A DNA stretch of 64,000 bases from Pectobacterium wasabiae CFBP 3304 (GCF_001742185.1 NZ_CP015750.1:930001-994000), one strand, 5' to 3'. Numbered from the stretch's first letter, positions 18,670-30,671 are shown. Program-made: numbers and translations. The notes: a model not told the origin generated them from the sequence alone.

Positions 18670-19965
18670 ATGAATAACTGGAGAACGCTTATTCTCGGAT
18701 TGGCACTGAGTGCCTCTACCGCGTTCGCAGCACCACAGGTGGTTGATAAGGTCGCAGCAGTCGTCGATAACAGCGTCGTACTGGAAAGTGATGTAAACAG
18801 TCTTTTGCAATCGGTAAAACTGAACGCCCAGCAGGCCGGGCAACAGTTACCGGATGACGCCACGCTGCGTCATCAGATTACCGACCGCCTGATCATGGAT
18901 AACATCATCCTGCAGATGGCGCAGAAAATGGGTATTCAGGTGACGGATGAGCAGTTAAATCAGGCAATCGCTAATATTGCCGCTCAGAACCGGATGTCTA
19001 TAGACCAGTTAAAGAGTCAGTTGGCTTATGAAGGTCTGAACTACAACACCTACCGTAACCAGATTCGTAAAGAGATGCTGATTTCGGAAGTACGTAACAA
19101 CGAAGTTCGTCGTCGCGTTACCGTACTGCCACAGGAAGTCGATACGCTGGCGAGGCAGATCGCTAACCAGACCGGCGAGAATGATGAGCTGAATCTGAGC
19201 CATATCCTGATCCCATTACCGGAAAACCCGACTCAACAGCAGGTTGATGAGGCGGAGAATCTGGCTGCGTCGTTGGTGAAGCAAATCAGTGAAGGCGCGG
19301 ATTTCGGTAAGCTGGCCATCACCTATTCATCTGACTCTCAGGCGCTGAAAGGCGGCCAAATGGGCTGGGGCAAGTTGCAAGAAATTCCAACGCTGTTTGC
19401 TGAACGCTTAACACAAGTGCAGAAAGGCCAAGTCGTTGGCCCGATTCGCTCTGGTGTGGGTTTCCACATTCTGAAAGTTAACGATATTCGCGGCGGTAAT
19501 AAAAACGTATCGGTAACTGAAACCCACGCTCGTCATATTCTGATCAAACCTTCCGTGGTGATGACGGACAGCCAGGCGCAAGCCAAGCTGGCCGACGTTG
19601 CACAGCAGATCAAAAACGGCAGCACCGATTTCGCGGCACAGGCCAAACTGCTCTCTCAGGATCCAGGATCGGCGAATCAAGGCGGCGACCTTGGTTGGGC
19701 TTCTCCAGATATGTACGATCCGGCTTTCCGCGATGCGTTGCTGAAGCTGAAAAAAGGCGAAATCAGCCAGCCTATTCACTCCTCTTTTGGCTGGCACCTG
19801 ATTCAGTTGCTGGACACCCGTCAGGTTGATAAAACCGACGCGGCGCAAAAAGAGCAAGCGTACCGTATGATCTTTAATCGTAAATTCGCGGAAGAAGCGC
19901 AAACCTGGATGCAGGAACAGCGTGCATCGGCCTATGTCAAAGTGATTAATGGTGCCGCTAACTAA
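18670..19965 (+). CDS. surA: Periplasmic chaperone/prolyl isomerase SurA
   Basis: SurA escorts unfolded outer membrane proteins through the periplasm. The 431-residue product has a signal peptide ([20 protein letters not shown]) and an N-terminal chaperone domain. Two parvulin domains follow, at about 173-275 ([15 protein letters not shown]) and 284-383 ([15 protein letters not shown]), then a C-terminal helix. Length and layout match E. coli (428). It lies 92 nt after lptD, and its TAA overlaps the pdxA start (TAATG), which implies coupled translation. Confidence 0.97.
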   Translation: MNNWRTLILGLALSASTAFAAPQVVDKVAAVVDNSVVLESDVNSLLQSVKLNAQQAGQQLPDDATLRHQITDRLIMDNIILQMAQKMGIQVTDEQLNQAIANIAAQNRMSIDQLKSQLAYEGLNYNTYRNQIRKEMLISEVRNNEVRRRVTVLPQEVDTLARQIANQTGENDELNLSHILIPLPENPTQQQVDEAENLAASLVKQISEGADFGKLAITYSSDSQALKGGQMGWGKLQEIPTLFAERLTQVQKGQVVGPIRSGVGFHILKVNDIRGGNKNVSVTETHARHILIKPSVVMTDSQAQAKLADVAQQIKNGSTDFAAQAKLLSQDPGSANQGGDLGWASPDMYDPAFRDALLKLKKGEISQPIHSSFGWHLIQLLDTRQVDKTDAAQKEQAYRMIFNRKFAEEAQTWMQEQRASAYVKVINGAAN

Positions 19966-20966
19966 TGCAGACTGAGAGCAATACGCCACGCGTTGTGATC
20001 ACCCCCGGCGAACCTGCCGGGATTGGCCCCGATCTGGTGATTGCTCTGGCACAGCAGGACTGGCCTGTAGAGCTCGTTTGCTGTGCCGATCCTGAGCTGT
20101 TATTCACTCGCGCATTGCAGTTGTCTATGCCGCTGGCGCTGCGTGACTATCACCCCAACCAGCCCGCACAGCCACAGCGGGCAGGTAGCCTCACCGTCCT
20201 ACCGATCGCCACACCAGCAACCGTCATTGCAGGCCAACTGAATGTTGCCAACAGCGCTTACGTCGTTGAGACGTTAGCCCGTGCGTGTGATGGTTGCCTG
20301 AACGGTGAATTCGCGGCGCTGATTACCGGCCCGGTGCATAAAGGCATTATCAACGATGCCGGTGTCCCCTTCAGCGGGCACACTGAATTTTTCGCCGATC
20401 GCAGCAACTGTGACCGCGTCGTCATGATGCTGGCGACAGAAGAGTTACGCGTTGCCTTAGCGACCACACACTTACCGCTCGCTGCCGTTTCTGCGGCCAT
20501 TACCCGCCAGAGTCTGCATGAAGTCATCACGATCTTACATCATGATTTGCAGACAAAATTTGGTATCACTCAACCGCAGATTTATGTCTGTGGGCTGAAT
20601 CCTCATGCGGGTGAAGGCGGCCATATGGGCCGTGAAGAGCTGGATGTGATTAATCCGGCACTGGACGAGCTACGGCAACAGGGCATCACGCTGATTGGGC
20701 CGTTGCCTGCCGACACGCTTTTCCAACCAAAGTATCTGCAACACGCTGACGCCGTTTTAGCGATGTATCACGATCAAGGGCTCCCGGTTCTGAAGTATCA
20801 GGGCTTCGGGCGCGCTGTTAATATCACACTGGGGCTACCGTTTATCCGCACGTCGGTCGATCACGGTACAGCACTAGAGCTGGCCGCAACCGGTAGCGCT
20901 GACCCCGGCAGCTTCATCACGGCATTAAATCTTGCCATTAAAATGATAAAGAATAGTAATGAATAA
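19965..20966 (+). CDS. pdxA: 4-hydroxythreonine-4-phosphate dehydrogenase
   Basis: An NAD-dependent enzyme of the DXP-dependent pyridoxal phosphate pathway that oxidises 4-phosphohydroxy-L-threonine. The 333-residue protein shows the conserved start [13 protein letters not shown] and the metal-binding regions around [20 protein letters not shown] and [15 protein letters not shown]. Its start overlaps the surA stop, and its end overlaps rsmA by 8 nt, so it sits in the middle of a tightly packed operon. Confidence 0.97.
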   Translation: MQTESNTPRVVITPGEPAGIGPDLVIALAQQDWPVELVCCADPELLFTRALQLSMPLALRDYHPNQPAQPQRAGSLTVLPIATPATVIAGQLNVANSAYVVETLARACDGCLNGEFAALITGPVHKGIINDAGVPFSGHTEFFADRSNCDRVVMMLATEELRVALATTHLPLAAVSAAITRQSLHEVITILHHDLQTKFGITQPQIYVCGLNPHAGEGGHMGREELDVINPALDELRQQGITLIGPLPADTLFQPKYLQHADAVLAMYHDQGLPVLKYQGFGRAVNITLGLPFIRTSVDHGTALELAATGSADPGSFITALNLAIKMIKNSNE

Positions 20967-21777
20967 TCGCGTACACCAAGGTCACTTCGCCCGTAAACGT
21001 TTTGGGCAAAACTTTTTAAACGATCATTTCGTGATCGATAGTATCGTCTCGGCCATTCATCCTCAGCCAGGTCAGGCTGTGGTAGAAATCGGTCCGGGGC
21101 TTGGCGCGTTGACGGCTCCGGTCGGCGACAGAATGGATCGTTTTACCGTCATTGAGCTGGACCGGGATCTGGCGGCACGGTTGGAAAAGCATCCGACCCT
21201 GAAAGATAAGCTGACGATTATTCAGCAAGATGCCATGACGATCGATTTCGCCGCGCTGGCTGAACAGGCTGGGCAGCCGCTGCGTGTTTTTGGCAACCTG
21301 CCGTATAATATTTCCACACCGCTGATGTTCCATTTGTTCACCTATACTCAGTCTATCCGCGACATGCACTTTATGTTGCAAAAAGAAGTGGTTAACCGTT
21401 TGGTGGCAGGGCCAAACAGCAAAGCCTTTGGACGTCTGAGCGTTATGGCACAGTATTATTGCCAGATAATTCCGGTGCTTGAAGTGCCACCGGAAGCATT
21501 CAAGCCCGCACCTAAAGTCGATTCTGCCGTAGTGCGGCTCGTGCCTCATGCCGTGATCCCTTATCCGGTCAGTGATATTCGCGTGCTGAGCCGCATCACG
21601 ACAGAAGCGTTTAATCAGCGCCGCAAGACTCTGCGTAACAGCCTAGGTAATCTGTTCACCCCAGAAACGCTCACCGAACTGGGTATCAATGTCACCAGCC
21701 GTGCAGAGAATGTGACCGTTGAGCAATATTGCCGGTTGGCGAACTGGTTAAGCGAGCACCCGGCAAAACAGGAATAA
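20959..21777 (+). CDS. rsmA: 16S rRNA dimethyladenosine transferase RsmA (KsgA)
   Basis: RsmA dimethylates two adjacent adenines in the 3' hairpin of 16S rRNA using S-adenosylmethionine, late in 30S assembly. The 272-residue protein carries the SAM motif [12 protein letters not shown] and the catalytic motif [11 protein letters not shown], with the usual small C-terminal helical domain. Kasugamycin resistance follows its loss in E. coli. It overlaps pdxA upstream and is followed by apaG after 12 nt. Confidence 0.97.
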   Translation: MNNRVHQGHFARKRFGQNFLNDHFVIDSIVSAIHPQPGQAVVEIGPGLGALTAPVGDRMDRFTVIELDRDLAARLEKHPTLKDKLTIIQQDAMTIDFAALAEQAGQPLRVFGNLPYNISTPLMFHLFTYTQSIRDMHFMLQKEVVNRLVAGPNSKAFGRLSVMAQYYCQIIPVLEVPPEAFKPAPKVDSAVVRLVPHAVIPYPVSDIRVLSRITTEAFNQRRKTLRNSLGNLFTPETLTELGINVTSRAENVTVEQYCRLANWLSEHPAKQE

Positions 21778-21789
21778 CTGGAGTTCATC

Positions 21790-22167
21790 ATGATTAATGC
21801 GCCCCGTGTTTGTGTACAGGTTCAGAGCTTCTACGTGGAATCACAATCGGAGCCTGATGAAGAACGTTTCGTGTTTGCTTACACGATTACGATTCGCAAT
21901 CTGGGGCGTCATGAAATCCAGCTTTTGGGGCGTTATTGGCTAATCACTAACGGTAACGGCCGGCAGACTGAAGTCCAGGGTGAAGGCGTAGTCGGCGAAC
22001 AGCCGATTATCCAGCCTGGCAGCGAATTCCAGTATACCAGCGGTGCCGTCATGGAAACGCCTCTCGGCACAATGGAAGGCCACTACCATATGGTTGACCA
22101 TCAGGGTAAGGCATTTCAGGTTCCAATCTCCGTCTTTCGTCTGGCTATCCCTTCACTGATACATTAA
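21790..22167 (+). CDS. apaG: ApaG family protein
   Basis: A 125-residue protein of one fibronectin-type (DUF525) domain with conserved stretches [20 protein letters not shown] and [20 protein letters not shown]. Its biochemical role is not settled; in E. coli it is encoded between rsmA and apaH, as here. The ATG has GGAG upstream (21780-21783). apaH begins 2 nt after its stop. Confidence 0.95.
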   Translation: MINAPRVCVQVQSFYVESQSEPDEERFVFAYTITIRNLGRHEIQLLGRYWLITNGNGRQTEVQGEGVVGEQPIIQPGSEFQYTSGAVMETPLGTMEGHYHMVDHQGKAFQVPISVFRLAIPSLIH

Positions 22168-22169
22168 TT

Positions 22170-23015
22170 ATGTCTACCTATTTAGTTGGTGATGTTCACG
22201 GCTGTTTAGTTGAACTCAAAGCGTTATTGGCGCAAGTTTCCTTTAATCCTGAGCAGGATACGCTCTGGCTAACCGGTGATTTAGTCGCACGCGGGCCGGA
22301 TTCGCTTCAGGTACTGCGCTTCGTTCGTTCCCTCGGTTCCTCTGTCCGTATGGTGCTTGGCAATCACGATCTGCACCTGCTGGCCGTTTATGCCGGTATC
22401 AGCCGCAACAAACCGAAAGATCGTCTCAGCGATCTTCTCACCGCACCGGATGCAGACGAGCTAATCAATTGGCTACGCCGCCAACCGATCTTACAGGTTG
22501 ATGACGATCTGAAACTGGTTATGGCGCACGCGGGCATCACACCACAGTGGGATCTGCCGACAACACTGATGTGCGCACGCGAAGTTGAATCGATCCTGAG
22601 TAGCGACAGCTATCCACTTTTCCTTGATGCCATGTACGGCGATATGCCGAACCACTGGAGTCCAGAGCTCAGCGGTCTGGCTCGTCTGCGTTTTAGCACC
22701 AATGTTTTTACCCGTATGCGCTACTGCTTCTCTGGCGGGCAGTTGGATATGCTCTGCAAAGAGCCTCCGGGTCAGGCACCTTCCCTACTAAAACCGTGGT
22801 TTGATCTACCGAGTCAAATCGCTGATGAATACGCGATTGTGTTCGGCCATTGGGCATCACTGGAAGGGAAAGGCACGCCGGAAAACATTTATGCGCTGGA
22901 TACCGGGTGCTGTTGGGGGGGAGAAATGACTATGCTGCGTTGGGATGATAAGCACTACTTTACGCAACCGTCACTTTCATCAAATACCGAAGCCTCTGTT
23001 GATATCACGCTCTAA
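22170..23015 (+). CDS. apaH: Diadenosine tetraphosphatase (symmetrical)
   Basis: ApaH splits Ap4A into two ADP and removes Np4 caps from RNA. The 281-residue protein has the metallophosphatase signature blocks [30 protein letters not shown] and, later, [10 protein letters not shown] and [10 protein letters not shown]. The length equals the E. coli enzyme. It is the last gene of the lptD operon, and no clear hairpin terminator follows it. Confidence 0.97.
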   Translation: MSTYLVGDVHGCLVELKALLAQVSFNPEQDTLWLTGDLVARGPDSLQVLRFVRSLGSSVRMVLGNHDLHLLAVYAGISRNKPKDRLSDLLTAPDADELINWLRRQPILQVDDDLKLVMAHAGITPQWDLPTTLMCAREVESILSSDSYPLFLDAMYGDMPNHWSPELSGLARLRFSTNVFTRMRYCFSGGQLDMLCKEPPGQAPSLLKPWFDLPSQIADEYAIVFGHWASLEGKGTPENIYALDTGCCWGGEMTMLRWDDKHYFTQPSLSSNTEASVDITL

Positions 23016-23067
23016 AATAGGTGAGTAATGCACTGGTGTCGCCATTCCATTGCTAGCCGTGCCATTG

Positions 23068-23262
23068 TCATAGAAAGGGGAAAGTCGCCCCAGACTGAAT
23101 CTTTTTAGATGATGGCACGACTAACGCCTCGGAGGGGATCGACCAGATGCCGCCACCAAGAAACCCGGCCAAACCAACGACTTCTACGCCATCTGTCGGT
23201 AATTCACGGCGGCGCGGATCGCTCAAACGGTCAGTATTCAGATTGCTGCTTCTATTCGCCAT
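23068..23262 (-). CDS. 64-residue orphan protein between apaH and folA
   Basis: The start at 23262 is chosen because AAGGAGAT lies 8-9 nt upstream of this ATG; an in-frame ATG 9 codons earlier lacks such a site. The product begins MANRSSNLNTDRLSDPRRRE and has a Gly-rich hydrophobic stretch (VVGLAGFLGGGIW). It ends in a basic/polar tail (SSKKIQSGATFPFL). It has no Cys. No family was recognised. In E. coli apaH and folA have no gene between them. It could be a small membrane-associated protein or a secreted peptide precursor, and neither is shown. Confidence 0.45.
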   Translation of the reverse strand: MANRSSNLNTDRLSDPRRRELPTDGVEVVGLAGFLGGGIWSIPSEALVVPSSKKIQSGATFPFL

Positions 23263-23421
23263 ACGCACTATCTCCTTCATATCAAACACAGCGGTTTACG
23301 TCTATTTCGACTTAACCGCATCTCGACCTATCTACATTTCAATTTAGCGATATTTCAATTTCACTACGCGAACAATTACTCGTTTTTATACTAACGATGA
23401 CAGATGACGGAAATGTGAAAT

Positions 23422-23447
23422 GAAAAAACCCGCTGCGAGGCGGGTTT
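23422..23447 (-). terminator. folA terminator
   Basis: On the minus strand CCCGC ... GCGGG is followed by TTTTTTC, 48 nt after the folA stop. A short stem with a full T-run. Confidence 0.8.
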
Positions 23448-23494
23448 GAGTATTCATCGAATGACCGACAGAGCGCTATCGCAGAAAGATGCCC

Positions 23495-23977
23495 TTAGCG
23501 GCGTTCCAGAATTTCAAAGCAGTAACTGTGTGAGTTACTCTCGTCAGCATCATGGAATTCGCTGAAAACAGACTGCCATTCGTCCGGCTCGTAGTCAGGG
23601 AAATGCGTGTCGCCTTCCACTTCAGCATCAATGTGCGTCAGGTAGAGACGATTAGCCTGCGCCAGCATTTGCTGATAAATACTGCCGCCGCCAATCACCA
23701 TCACTTCCTCAACCTCACCTGCCGCCGCCAGCGCAGCATCTAACGAAGAAACCCAGGTCACGCGATCGTCATCACCAGGATGATTACTGACGACCACATT
23801 CAGCCGGCCGGGCAGCGGCTGACCGATAGAACGGAAAGTATTACGCCCCATAATAATCGGCTTATTAAGCGTATTACGCTTAAACCATGCCAGATCGGCG
23901 GGCAAATGCCACGGCATCGCGTTTTCCATGCCAATCACGCGATCCACTGCCAGTGCAGCAATCAAACTAATAACCAT
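23495..23977 (-). CDS. folA: Dihydrofolate reductase
   Basis: FolA reduces dihydrofolate to tetrahydrofolate with NADPH and is the target of trimethoprim. The 160-residue protein (159 in E. coli) has the active-site region [16 protein letters not shown], with the catalytic Asp at residue 28. It also has the nucleotide-binding pieces [12 protein letters not shown] and [12 protein letters not shown]. It is convergent with apaH, as in E. coli, and is followed by its own terminator. Confidence 0.98.
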   Translation of the reverse strand: MVISLIAALAVDRVIGMENAMPWHLPADLAWFKRNTLNKPIIMGRNTFRSIGQPLPGRLNVVVSNHPGDDDRVTWVSSLDAALAAAGEVEEVMVIGGGSIYQQMLAQANRLYLTHIDAEVEGDTHFPDYEPDEWQSVFSEFHDADESNSHSYCFEILERR

Positions 23978-24075
23978 GGTGAAAAAACCCTGTAGGTCAG
24001 AAAATTGCTGACACTATACGGAAAGCCCTTTCTCCCGTCGATATTAAGACTCGGCGGAAATGTAATATAAGAGTT

Positions 24076-24561
24076 TTAAACCCCAGGCCGTTTACGGTAG
24101 AGCCAGATTCCCGGTAAAGACAGGCCGATAGAGAGCGCACCGACGATAAAGCTGGCCTTCAGGAAATTGGTCATCATGACGCTCATCAGCGCTTCGCTGT
24201 AGCCAAGATGCGAAATCTCCACCACCGAAATCATCGCCGTATAGGCAGAGATACCGGGAAACATCGGAATAACGGCAGCCACAGTGAAGACTTTCGGGTG
24301 CGCCAGTAGCCAGCGTGACCAGCGAATGCCGGTGATGCCAATCAGGATTGCCGCCAGAAACGATGCCCATTCGATATTCATACCAAAATGTATCGCCAGA
24401 AACCGGATGCCATGCCCGACGCCCCCTAGCAGTGCGCAGTAAGGCAACGCTTTCAGTGGCACGTTGAAGACCATCGCAAACCCCAACGCAGGAACAGCAG
24501 CCAGCACCATGTCCTGCAATAGCGCCCAAAGTAAACTTAAGCCCATCCGCGTAACCCCCAC
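24076..24561 (-). CDS. yjjB: YjjB, small subunit of ThrE-type exporter
   Basis: A 161-residue integral membrane protein of the ThrE C-terminal (DUF3815) family with four to five hydrophobic helices. It pairs with YjjP to make a ThrE-like exporter split into two chains; in E. coli the pair was described as a succinate exporter. The gene overlaps yjjP by 25 nt, so the two are co-translated. Conserved pieces include [16 protein letters not shown] and [15 protein letters not shown]. Confidence 0.9.
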   Translation of the reverse strand: MGVTRMGLSLLWALLQDMVLAAVPALGFAMVFNVPLKALPYCALLGGVGHGIRFLAIHFGMNIEWASFLAAILIGITGIRWSRWLLAHPKVFTVAAVIPMFPGISAYTAMISVVEISHLGYSEALMSVMMTNFLKASFIVGALSIGLSLPGIWLYRKRPGV

Positions 24562-25394
24562 AGCGACATCGCCATCACTACACCAATACAGGTTGCCAGC
24601 GTCAATAAGCTCGCTACCGTCCAGCGTGCCAGACCGGTATTCACATGCCCTTTAAACATATCCGCCACGGCGTTGATCAAGGGAAAGCCAGGAACCAACA
24701 ACAGCACACTCGCCGCCATCGCCACCGTCGAGGTCTGAGAAAAAGCAGGCAAACGCATCAACAACCCTGACGCCGACGTGGCGACAAACGCCGTAATACA
24801 GAAATTGATCAACGGATTCAGATGTCGCGCCGTAAAGATCTGGCGGACATACATCGCCAGGCCACTGGCAATCAATGTGACAATAAAGGCATCCCACCCA
24901 CCGCCGTTCAAACGGCTGAAACAGCCGCAGGAGAGCGCCACAACGGAAACCATCAGCCAACGTGGATAGCGCAGTGGCTTAATGTTTCCCAGACGTTTTT
25001 CCACGCCCGCCACGTCCAGCAGCTTATGCTCGGCCATGATGACCGCATGCTGCACCTCAATGACAACGTGCATATTAATGCCGCGATCCACATTCTTTCG
25101 TGTCGAGGTCAGGCAATGCCCCTGCATGATGGTGGTCAAGACAATCGAGTTTGCCGAGATGGAACTCTCAACGCTATCAGCACCCAATGCCATACCTAGC
25201 CTTGAAGACAGTTGCTCCACGACCATACTTTCTGCGCCATGCTGTAACAGCAGCAGTGCGCACTGGATGCACAACCGGGTTATTTCCCGCTGCTGTGGCG
25301 CTTCACCCATCTGTTTTTCGCCACATAATTGTTTTGCACTACTTAATAGTTTTTCACTACTTAATAGTTCACGGTTCTCACGTTCACTGACCAT
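24537..25394 (-). CDS. yjjP: YjjP, large subunit of ThrE-type exporter
   Basis: A ThrE N-terminal (DUF1212) family protein with a soluble N-terminal part containing [16 protein letters not shown] and [19 protein letters not shown], then about five membrane helices. Compared with E. coli YjjP (256 residues), the frame has a 28-residue N-terminal extension. It includes an 18-nt tandem repeat (25337-25351 and 25355-25369) encoding [12 protein letters not shown]. The ATG at residue 29 aligns with the E. coli start but lacks a clear ribosome binding site, whereas the first ATG has GAGAG 6 nt upstream. The true start is open. Confidence 0.88.
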   Translation of the reverse strand: MVSERENRELLSSEKLLSSAKQLCGEKQMGEAPQQREITRLCIQCALLLLQHGAESMVVEQLSSRLGMALGADSVESSISANSIVLTTIMQGHCLTSTRKNVDRGINMHVVIEVQHAVIMAEHKLLDVAGVEKRLGNIKPLRYPRWLMVSVVALSCGCFSRLNGGGWDAFIVTLIASGLAMYVRQIFTARHLNPLINFCITAFVATSASGLLMRLPAFSQTSTVAMAASVLLLVPGFPLINAVADMFKGHVNTGLARWTVASLLTLATCIGVVMAMSLWGLRGWA

Positions 25395-25544
25395 GTTATT
25401 CTCTCAACCTGCCCCTGAAATTAACCACAAAAAATTAAAGGATAATTGTTAACATATCGCCGCCTAATAACCAATAAGAGTGATGCGAATTCATTATTCT
25501 GGCGTTATGATTCCCCTCGCTGCTCTCTTTTTTCACTGTCTGGA

Positions 25545-26165
25545 ATGATCATGCTAGAAACATCGCTGTTTGTCGCGACCATCGCCACGTTAGGGATGAT
25601 CTCCCCCGGTCCCGATTTTTTCCTCGTCATCAGAAATGCCGCGCGCTACCCACGCGCTGCCGCAATGATGACTGCCATTGGCGTAATCTGCGGCGTCGCA
25701 ACCCACATGGCGTACTGCGTCGCCGGGTTAGCCGTCGTTATCACCACCACTCCGTGGCTGTTTAATGTACTGAAATATGCGGGCGCCGCCTACCTAATCT
25801 GGATCGGTATTCAGGCACTCTTCGCGCGCGGCGGAAGCAAGATGGACGTATCAAACCTGGTGCAGCAAAGCGTCAGCCTGAAAAAAGCGTTCCTACAAGG
25901 CTATCTCTGTAACCTGCTTAACCCGAAAGCCACACTCTTCTTTCTGGCGATGTTCACTCAGGTTCTGAATATTCACTCCGGCATCGGTGAAAAGCTGTGG
26001 TACGCCATGATTATCTGGGGGCTATCTGTCGTCTGGTGGCCGCTGTTGGTGGTGCTTTTCCAAAGCGAACCGGTACGCCGCGGGTTGGCTAAAGTGCAGA
26101 AACTGGTAGATAAGCTACTGGGCACGGTGTTGATCGCGCTGGGCATCAAAGTGGCGTTGGGTTAA
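25545..26165 (+). CDS. LysE/RhtB family amino-acid exporter
   Basis: An inner membrane protein of about 206 residues with five to six hydrophobic helices and the family signature MISPGPDFFLVIRNA. It also has the loop CNLLNPKATLFFLAMF. The family exports amino acids such as threonine, homoserine or lysine, and the substrate cannot be read from sequence. The start is one of two ATG codons at 25545 and 25551; 33 upstream in-frame codons look non-coding. It is divergent from yjjP and convergent with carB, with a shared terminator between. Confidence 0.88.
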   Translation: MIMLETSLFVATIATLGMISPGPDFFLVIRNAARYPRAAAMMTAIGVICGVATHMAYCVAGLAVVITTTPWLFNVLKYAGAAYLIWIGIQALFARGGSKMDVSNLVQQSVSLKKAFLQGYLCNLLNPKATLFFLAMFTQVLNIHSGIGEKLWYAMIIWGLSVVWWPLLVVLFQSEPVRRGLAKVQKLVDKLLGTVLIALGIKVALG

Positions 26166-26185
26166 CACTCAAAACGCGCCCCATG

Positions 26186-26222
26186 AAAAAAGCCAGCGCT
26201 GTTACCAACGCTGGCTTTTATT
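26186..26222. terminator. Bidirectional terminator between LysE-family gene and carB
   Basis: AAAAAAGCCAGCG ... CGCTGGCTTTTA forms an 8-bp GC-rich stem with A-run on one side and T-run on the other, so it can serve both converging genes. Confidence 0.85.
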
Positions 26223-26252
26223 ATCAGCTTACAACCTATCGAGATAGGGCTA

Positions 26253-29200
26253 TCAGCCTTTAATCATCGCATGCATTTCCTGCACGGAAGTCACCTTCTC
26301 CGTCGGATCTGCCGTCAACGACATCGCGGTAGCGAAACCACCGTTCAGCGTGGTGTCGTAATGCACCTTGTATTGCAGCGCACTGCGGCGAATCAACTTG
26401 GAATCCTCAATCGCCTGACGCCCTGCGGTGGTGTTAACGATATAGGTGTACTCGCCGTTCTTGATACGGTCCTGAATGTGCGGACGACCTTCATGCACTT
26501 TGTTCACCAGACGCGGATTAATACCAGCCTCACCCAGTTCAATCGCCGTGCCGTGCGTCGCATCCAGCTCAAAACCGTGCTTCAACAACTTGGCCGCCAG
26601 ATCCACCACCCGAGCTTTATCACCTTCACGTACCGACAGCAGTGCACGTCCGGTTTTCTTCATGTGTGAGCTGCTGCCCAGCATCGCCTTGGCAAACGCT
26701 TCAGCAAACGTGCGGCCAACGCCCATCACTTCACCGGTCGAACGCATTTCTGGCCCCAGAATCGGGTCAACGCCAGGGAATTTGTTGAACGGCAGCACCA
26801 CTTCTTTCACCGAGTAGTAAGGCGGGATGATTTCTTTGGTGACGCCCTGCTCAGCCAGCGTTTTGCCTGCCATCACGCGTGCCGCGACTTTGGCCAACGG
26901 AACGCCCGTCGCTTTCGAGACAAACGGTACGGTGCGCGCTGCACGTGGGTTCACTTCAATCAGATAAACTTCGTTGTTCTTCACCGCGAACTGCACGTTC
27001 ATCAGGCCGCGAACGCAAAGTTCAAATGCCAGTTTCTCAACCTGCTGACGCATCACGTCCTGAATTTCTTTGCTCAGCGTGTAAGCCGGCAGTGAACAAG
27101 CCGAGTCGCCGGAGTGAACCCCAGCCTGCTCGATGTGTTCCATAATGCCGCCAATCAGTACACGTTCACCGTCGCAAATGGCATCGACGTCAACTTCGAT
27201 AGCATCGTCAAGGAAGCGGTCTAACAGAACTGGCGCATCGTTGGATACGCTAACCGCGTTTTGGAAGTAGCGGCGCAGGTCGATTTCGTCATACACGATT
27301 TCCATCGCACGACCGCCCAGTACATAAGAAGGACGGACAACCAGCGGGTAGCCGATGCCACGCGCTTTTTCTACCGCCTGCTCAATCGTCGCTACCGTGG
27401 CGTTAGCAGGTTGCTTCAGCCCCAGACGATTAACGGCCTGTTGGAAACGCTCGCGGTCTTCTGCACGGTCAATCGCGTCCGGGCTGGTGCCAATAACCGG
27501 CACACCGGCAGCTTCCAGCGCACGCGCCAGTTTCAGCGGCGTCTGACCACCGTACTGCACGATAACGCCTTTCGGCTTCTCGATACGGACAATTTCCAGC
27601 ACGTCTTCAAACGTTACTGGCTCGAAGTACAACCGATCAGACGTATCGTAGTCTGTTGAAACCGTTTCAGGGTTGCAGTTGACCATGATGGTTTCATAAC
27701 CATCTTCACGCAGCGCCAGCGAAGCGTGGACACAGCAGTAGTCAAACTCAATCCCCTGACCAATACGGTTCGGCCCGCCGCCTAGCACCATGATTTTGTC
27801 ACGATCCTGAGTCGGGTTGGCTTCACACTCTTCTTCATACGTGGAGTACATATACGCCGTATCGGTAGAGAATTCAGCCGCACAGGTATCGACACGCTTA
27901 TAGACCGGATGCAGGTCGAATTTATCGCGCAGCTTGCGAATTTCGCTTTCCGCCACGCCAGCCAGTTTCGCCAGGCGCGCATCGGCAAAGCCTTTACGCT
28001 TCAGCGTGCGCAGGAAATCGGCATCCAGTGCAGTTACGCCTTTCTCTGCAACCTGCTCTTCCAGACGCACCAGCTCTTCAATCTGCACCAGGAACCAGCG
28101 ATCGACGTTGGTCAAGTTAAACACGCCATCGACGGACATCCCCGCACGGAAAGCATCCGCGATGTACCAGATACGCTCGGCACCGGCATCTTTCAGCTCG
28201 CGGCGGATCTTGGTCAACGCTTCAGGATCGTCCAAATCAACTTTCGGATCGAAGCCCGTTGCGCCCACTTCCAGACCACGCAGTGCTTTTTGCAAAGACT
28301 CTTGCTGTGTGCGACCAATCGCCATCACTTCACCGACAGATTTCATCTGTGTGGTCAGACGGTCATTGGCACCGGCGAATTTTTCAAAGTTGAAACGTGG
28401 GATCTTAGTAACAACGTAGTCGATAGCGGGTTCGAAGGACGCTGGTGTACGGCCACCTGTGATGTCATTCATCAACTCATCGAGCGTATAGCCGACAGCC
28501 AGTTTGGCCGCAATTTTCGCAATCGGGAAACCCGTCGCTTTAGACGCCAGCGCAGAAGAACGTGATACGCGTGGGTTCATTTCGATAACGATCAGGCGAC
28601 CGGTTTTCGGGTTTACCGAGAACTGAACGTTGGAGCCACCCGTTTCTACACCGATTTCACGCAGTACCGCCATCGAGGCGTTACGCATGATTTGATATTC
28701 TTTATCCGTCAGCGTTTGCGCTGGCGCAACGGTGATGGAGTCACCGGTGTGGATACCCATCGCATCGAAGTTTTCGATTGAGCAGACAATGATGCAGTTG
28801 TCGTTCTTATCACGCACCACTTCCATCTCATACTCTTTCCAACCGATCAGTGATTCATCGATCAGCAGCTCTTTGGTTGGCGAAAGATCCAGCCCACGTT
28901 CACAGATCTCTTCGAACTCTTCACGGTTGTAAGCGATACCGCCACCGGTGCCGCCCATCGTAAAGGAAGGACGGATAATGCACGGGAAGCCGACGTCAGC
29001 CGCAACAGCCAGCGCTTCTTCCATATTGTGTGCAATACCGGAACGTGCGGTATCTAAGCCAATTTTCTTCATTGCGACGTCAAAGCGGCGACGATCTTCT
29101 GCTTTATCAATCGCATCTGCCGTTGCACCAATCATGGTGACGCCGAATTCTGCCAGCACACCTTTGCGTTCCAGCTCCAGCGCACAGTTCAGTGCGGTCT

Positions 29201-29477
29201 GGCCGCCCATCGTCGGCAGCACCGCATCTGGACGCTCTTTTTCAATAATCTTACGCACCACTTCCCAGTGAATTGGCTCGATGTAGGTCGCATCGGCCAT
29301 CTCCGGGTCAGTCATGATGGTTGCTGGGTTGGAGTTCACCAGAATAACGCGGTAACCCTCTTCACGCAGCGCTTTACATGCCTGTGCGCCCGAGTAGTCA
29401 AACTCACACGCCTGGCCGATGACAATCGGGCCTGCGCCCAGAATCAGGATGCTTTTAATATCTGTACGTTTTGGCAT
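26253..29477 (-). CDS. carB: Carbamoyl phosphate synthase large subunit
   Basis: CarB makes carbamoyl phosphate from bicarbonate, ammonia delivered by CarA, and two ATP. It supplies arginine and pyrimidine synthesis. The 1074-residue protein has two homologous ATP-grasp halves, beginning [20 protein letters not shown] and [19 protein letters not shown], followed by a C-terminal allosteric domain that binds UMP and ornithine. The length matches E. coli (1073). It starts 14 nt after carA. Confidence 0.98.
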   Translation of the reverse strand: MPKRTDIKSILILGAGPIVIGQACEFDYSGAQACKALREEGYRVILVNSNPATIMTDPEMADATYIEPIHWEVVRKIIEKERPDAVLPTMGGQTALNCALELERKGVLAEFGVTMIGATADAIDKAEDRRRFDVAMKKIGLDTARSGIAHNMEEALAVAADVGFPCIIRPSFTMGGTGGGIAYNREEFEEICERGLDLSPTKELLIDESLIGWKEYEMEVVRDKNDNCIIVCSIENFDAMGIHTGDSITVAPAQTLTDKEYQIMRNASMAVLREIGVETGGSNVQFSVNPKTGRLIVIEMNPRVSRSSALASKATGFPIAKIAAKLAVGYTLDELMNDITGGRTPASFEPAIDYVVTKIPRFNFEKFAGANDRLTTQMKSVGEVMAIGRTQQESLQKALRGLEVGATGFDPKVDLDDPEALTKIRRELKDAGAERIWYIADAFRAGMSVDGVFNLTNVDRWFLVQIEELVRLEEQVAEKGVTALDADFLRTLKRKGFADARLAKLAGVAESEIRKLRDKFDLHPVYKRVDTCAAEFSTDTAYMYSTYEEECEANPTQDRDKIMVLGGGPNRIGQGIEFDYCCVHASLALREDGYETIMVNCNPETVSTDYDTSDRLYFEPVTFEDVLEIVRIEKPKGVIVQYGGQTPLKLARALEAAGVPVIGTSPDAIDRAEDRERFQQAVNRLGLKQPANATVATIEQAVEKARGIGYPLVVRPSYVLGGRAMEIVYDEIDLRRYFQNAVSVSNDAPVLLDRFLDDAIEVDVDAICDGERVLIGGIMEHIEQAGVHSGDSACSLPAYTLSKEIQDVMRQQVEKLAFELCVRGLMNVQFAVKNNEVYLIEVNPRAARTVPFVSKATGVPLAKVAARVMAGKTLAEQGVTKEIIPPYYSVKEVVLPFNKFPGVDPILGPEMRSTGEVMGVGRTFAEAFAKAMLGSSSHMKKTGRALLSVREGDKARVVDLAAKLLKHGFELDATHGTAIELGEAGINPRLVNKVHEGRPHIQDRIKNGEYTYIVNTTAGRQAIEDSKLIRRSALQYKVHYDTTLNGGFATAMSLTADPTEKVTSVQEMHAMIKG

Positions 29478-29491
29478 TTTCTCGCTCCTGA

Positions 29492-30640
29492 TTATTTAGC
29501 TGAAGAACGGTAAGTCTGAATCAAGTCAATAAAGTGGTCGAACAGCGGCGCGGCATCATGCGGGCCAGGGCTAGCTTCTGGGTGCCCCTGGAAGCTGAAC
29601 GCTGGCTTATCCGTGCGGTGAATCCCTTGAACCGTATGGTCAAACAAGGATTTATGCGTGACGCGCAGCGTGTCAGGCAGGTTATCTTCATCAACCGCAA
29701 AACCGTGGTTCTGCGCGGTGATCATCACACAGTTGTTATCCAGATCTTTGACTGGGTGGTTACCACCGTGGTGACCCAGCTTCATTTTGATGGTCTTGGT
29801 ACCGCTCGCCAGTGCCAGCAGTTGGTGACCCAGACAGATACCGAATACCGGAATATCCGTTTCCAGGAAGGTTTTGATCGCGCGAATCGCGTAGTCACAC
29901 GGTTCCGGGTCGCCCGGGCCGTTAGAGAGGAAAATTCCGTCTGGATTAAGCTTCAGTACGTCCTCAGCAGGTGTCTGCGCCGGAACAACCGTCAGGCGAC
30001 AGCCGCGATCCACCAGCATACGCAGAATGTTACGTTTCACACCGTAGTCATAAGCCACCACGTGGTAAGGCAGCTCGCTTTCGTTTTTCGCCGCAGGCAA
30101 TTCGCCTTCCAGCGTCCAGCTTCCCTGTAACCAGCTATAGCTTTCTGCCGTCGTCACTTCTTTTGCCAGATCCATCCCCTTCAGACCAGGGAAGGCTTTC
30201 GCTTTCTCCAGCGCGACAGCCGCATCCGGCGCATCGCCAGCGATGATGCAGCCGTTCTGTGCGCCTTTTTCACGCAGCAGACGGGTCAGTTTACGGGTAT
30301 CGATGTCGGCGATGGCGACGATGTTGTTGCGCTTGAGGTATTCAGACAGGCTTTCTTCACTACGGTAGTTGCTGGCAATCAGAGGTAAATCGCGGATAAC
30401 CAGACCTTGAGCCTGTACAGAGGGGGATTCTTCATCGTTGGCATTAGCGCCAACATTACCGATATGGGGATAAGTGAGAGTGACAATCTGGCGGGAATAG
30501 GAAGGATCAGTAAGGATTTCTTGATAACCGGTCATCGACGTATTGAAGACCACTTCCCCCACTGCCGATCCTTCTGCCCCAATGGCCCGACCGTGGAATT
30601 GGGTTCCGTCTTCCAGAACCAATAGCGCTGACTTAATCAA
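29492..30640 (-). CDS. carA: Carbamoyl phosphate synthase small subunit
   Basis: CarA is the glutaminase subunit that feeds ammonia to CarB. I chose the TTG at 30640, which follows GGAGGG closely and gives 382 residues starting [17 protein letters not shown], identical in length and start type to E. coli carA. An in-frame ATG 9 codons upstream lies before the ribosome binding site. The class I glutamine amidotransferase triad is visible: Cys in [13 protein letters not shown] and His/Glu in [13 protein letters not shown]. Confidence 0.97.
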   Translation of the reverse strand: MIKSALLVLEDGTQFHGRAIGAEGSAVGEVVFNTSMTGYQEILTDPSYSRQIVTLTYPHIGNVGANANDEESPSVQAQGLVIRDLPLIASNYRSEESLSEYLKRNNIVAIADIDTRKLTRLLREKGAQNGCIIAGDAPDAAVALEKAKAFPGLKGMDLAKEVTTAESYSWLQGSWTLEGELPAAKNESELPYHVVAYDYGVKRNILRMLVDRGCRLTVVPAQTPAEDVLKLNPDGIFLSNGPGDPEPCDYAIRAIKTFLETDIPVFGICLGHQLLALASGTKTIKMKLGHHGGNHPVKDLDNNCVMITAQNHGFAVDEDNLPDTLRVTHKSLFDHTVQGIHRTDKPAFSFQGHPEASPGPHDAAPLFDHFIDLIQTYRSSAK

Positions 30641-30671
30641 AACACCCTCCAAGGAATAAACAATCACGTTA

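Noticed and set aside
29534..30130. Plus-strand frame of 198 codons opposite carA
   Set aside because: Shadow of carA with no start signal.
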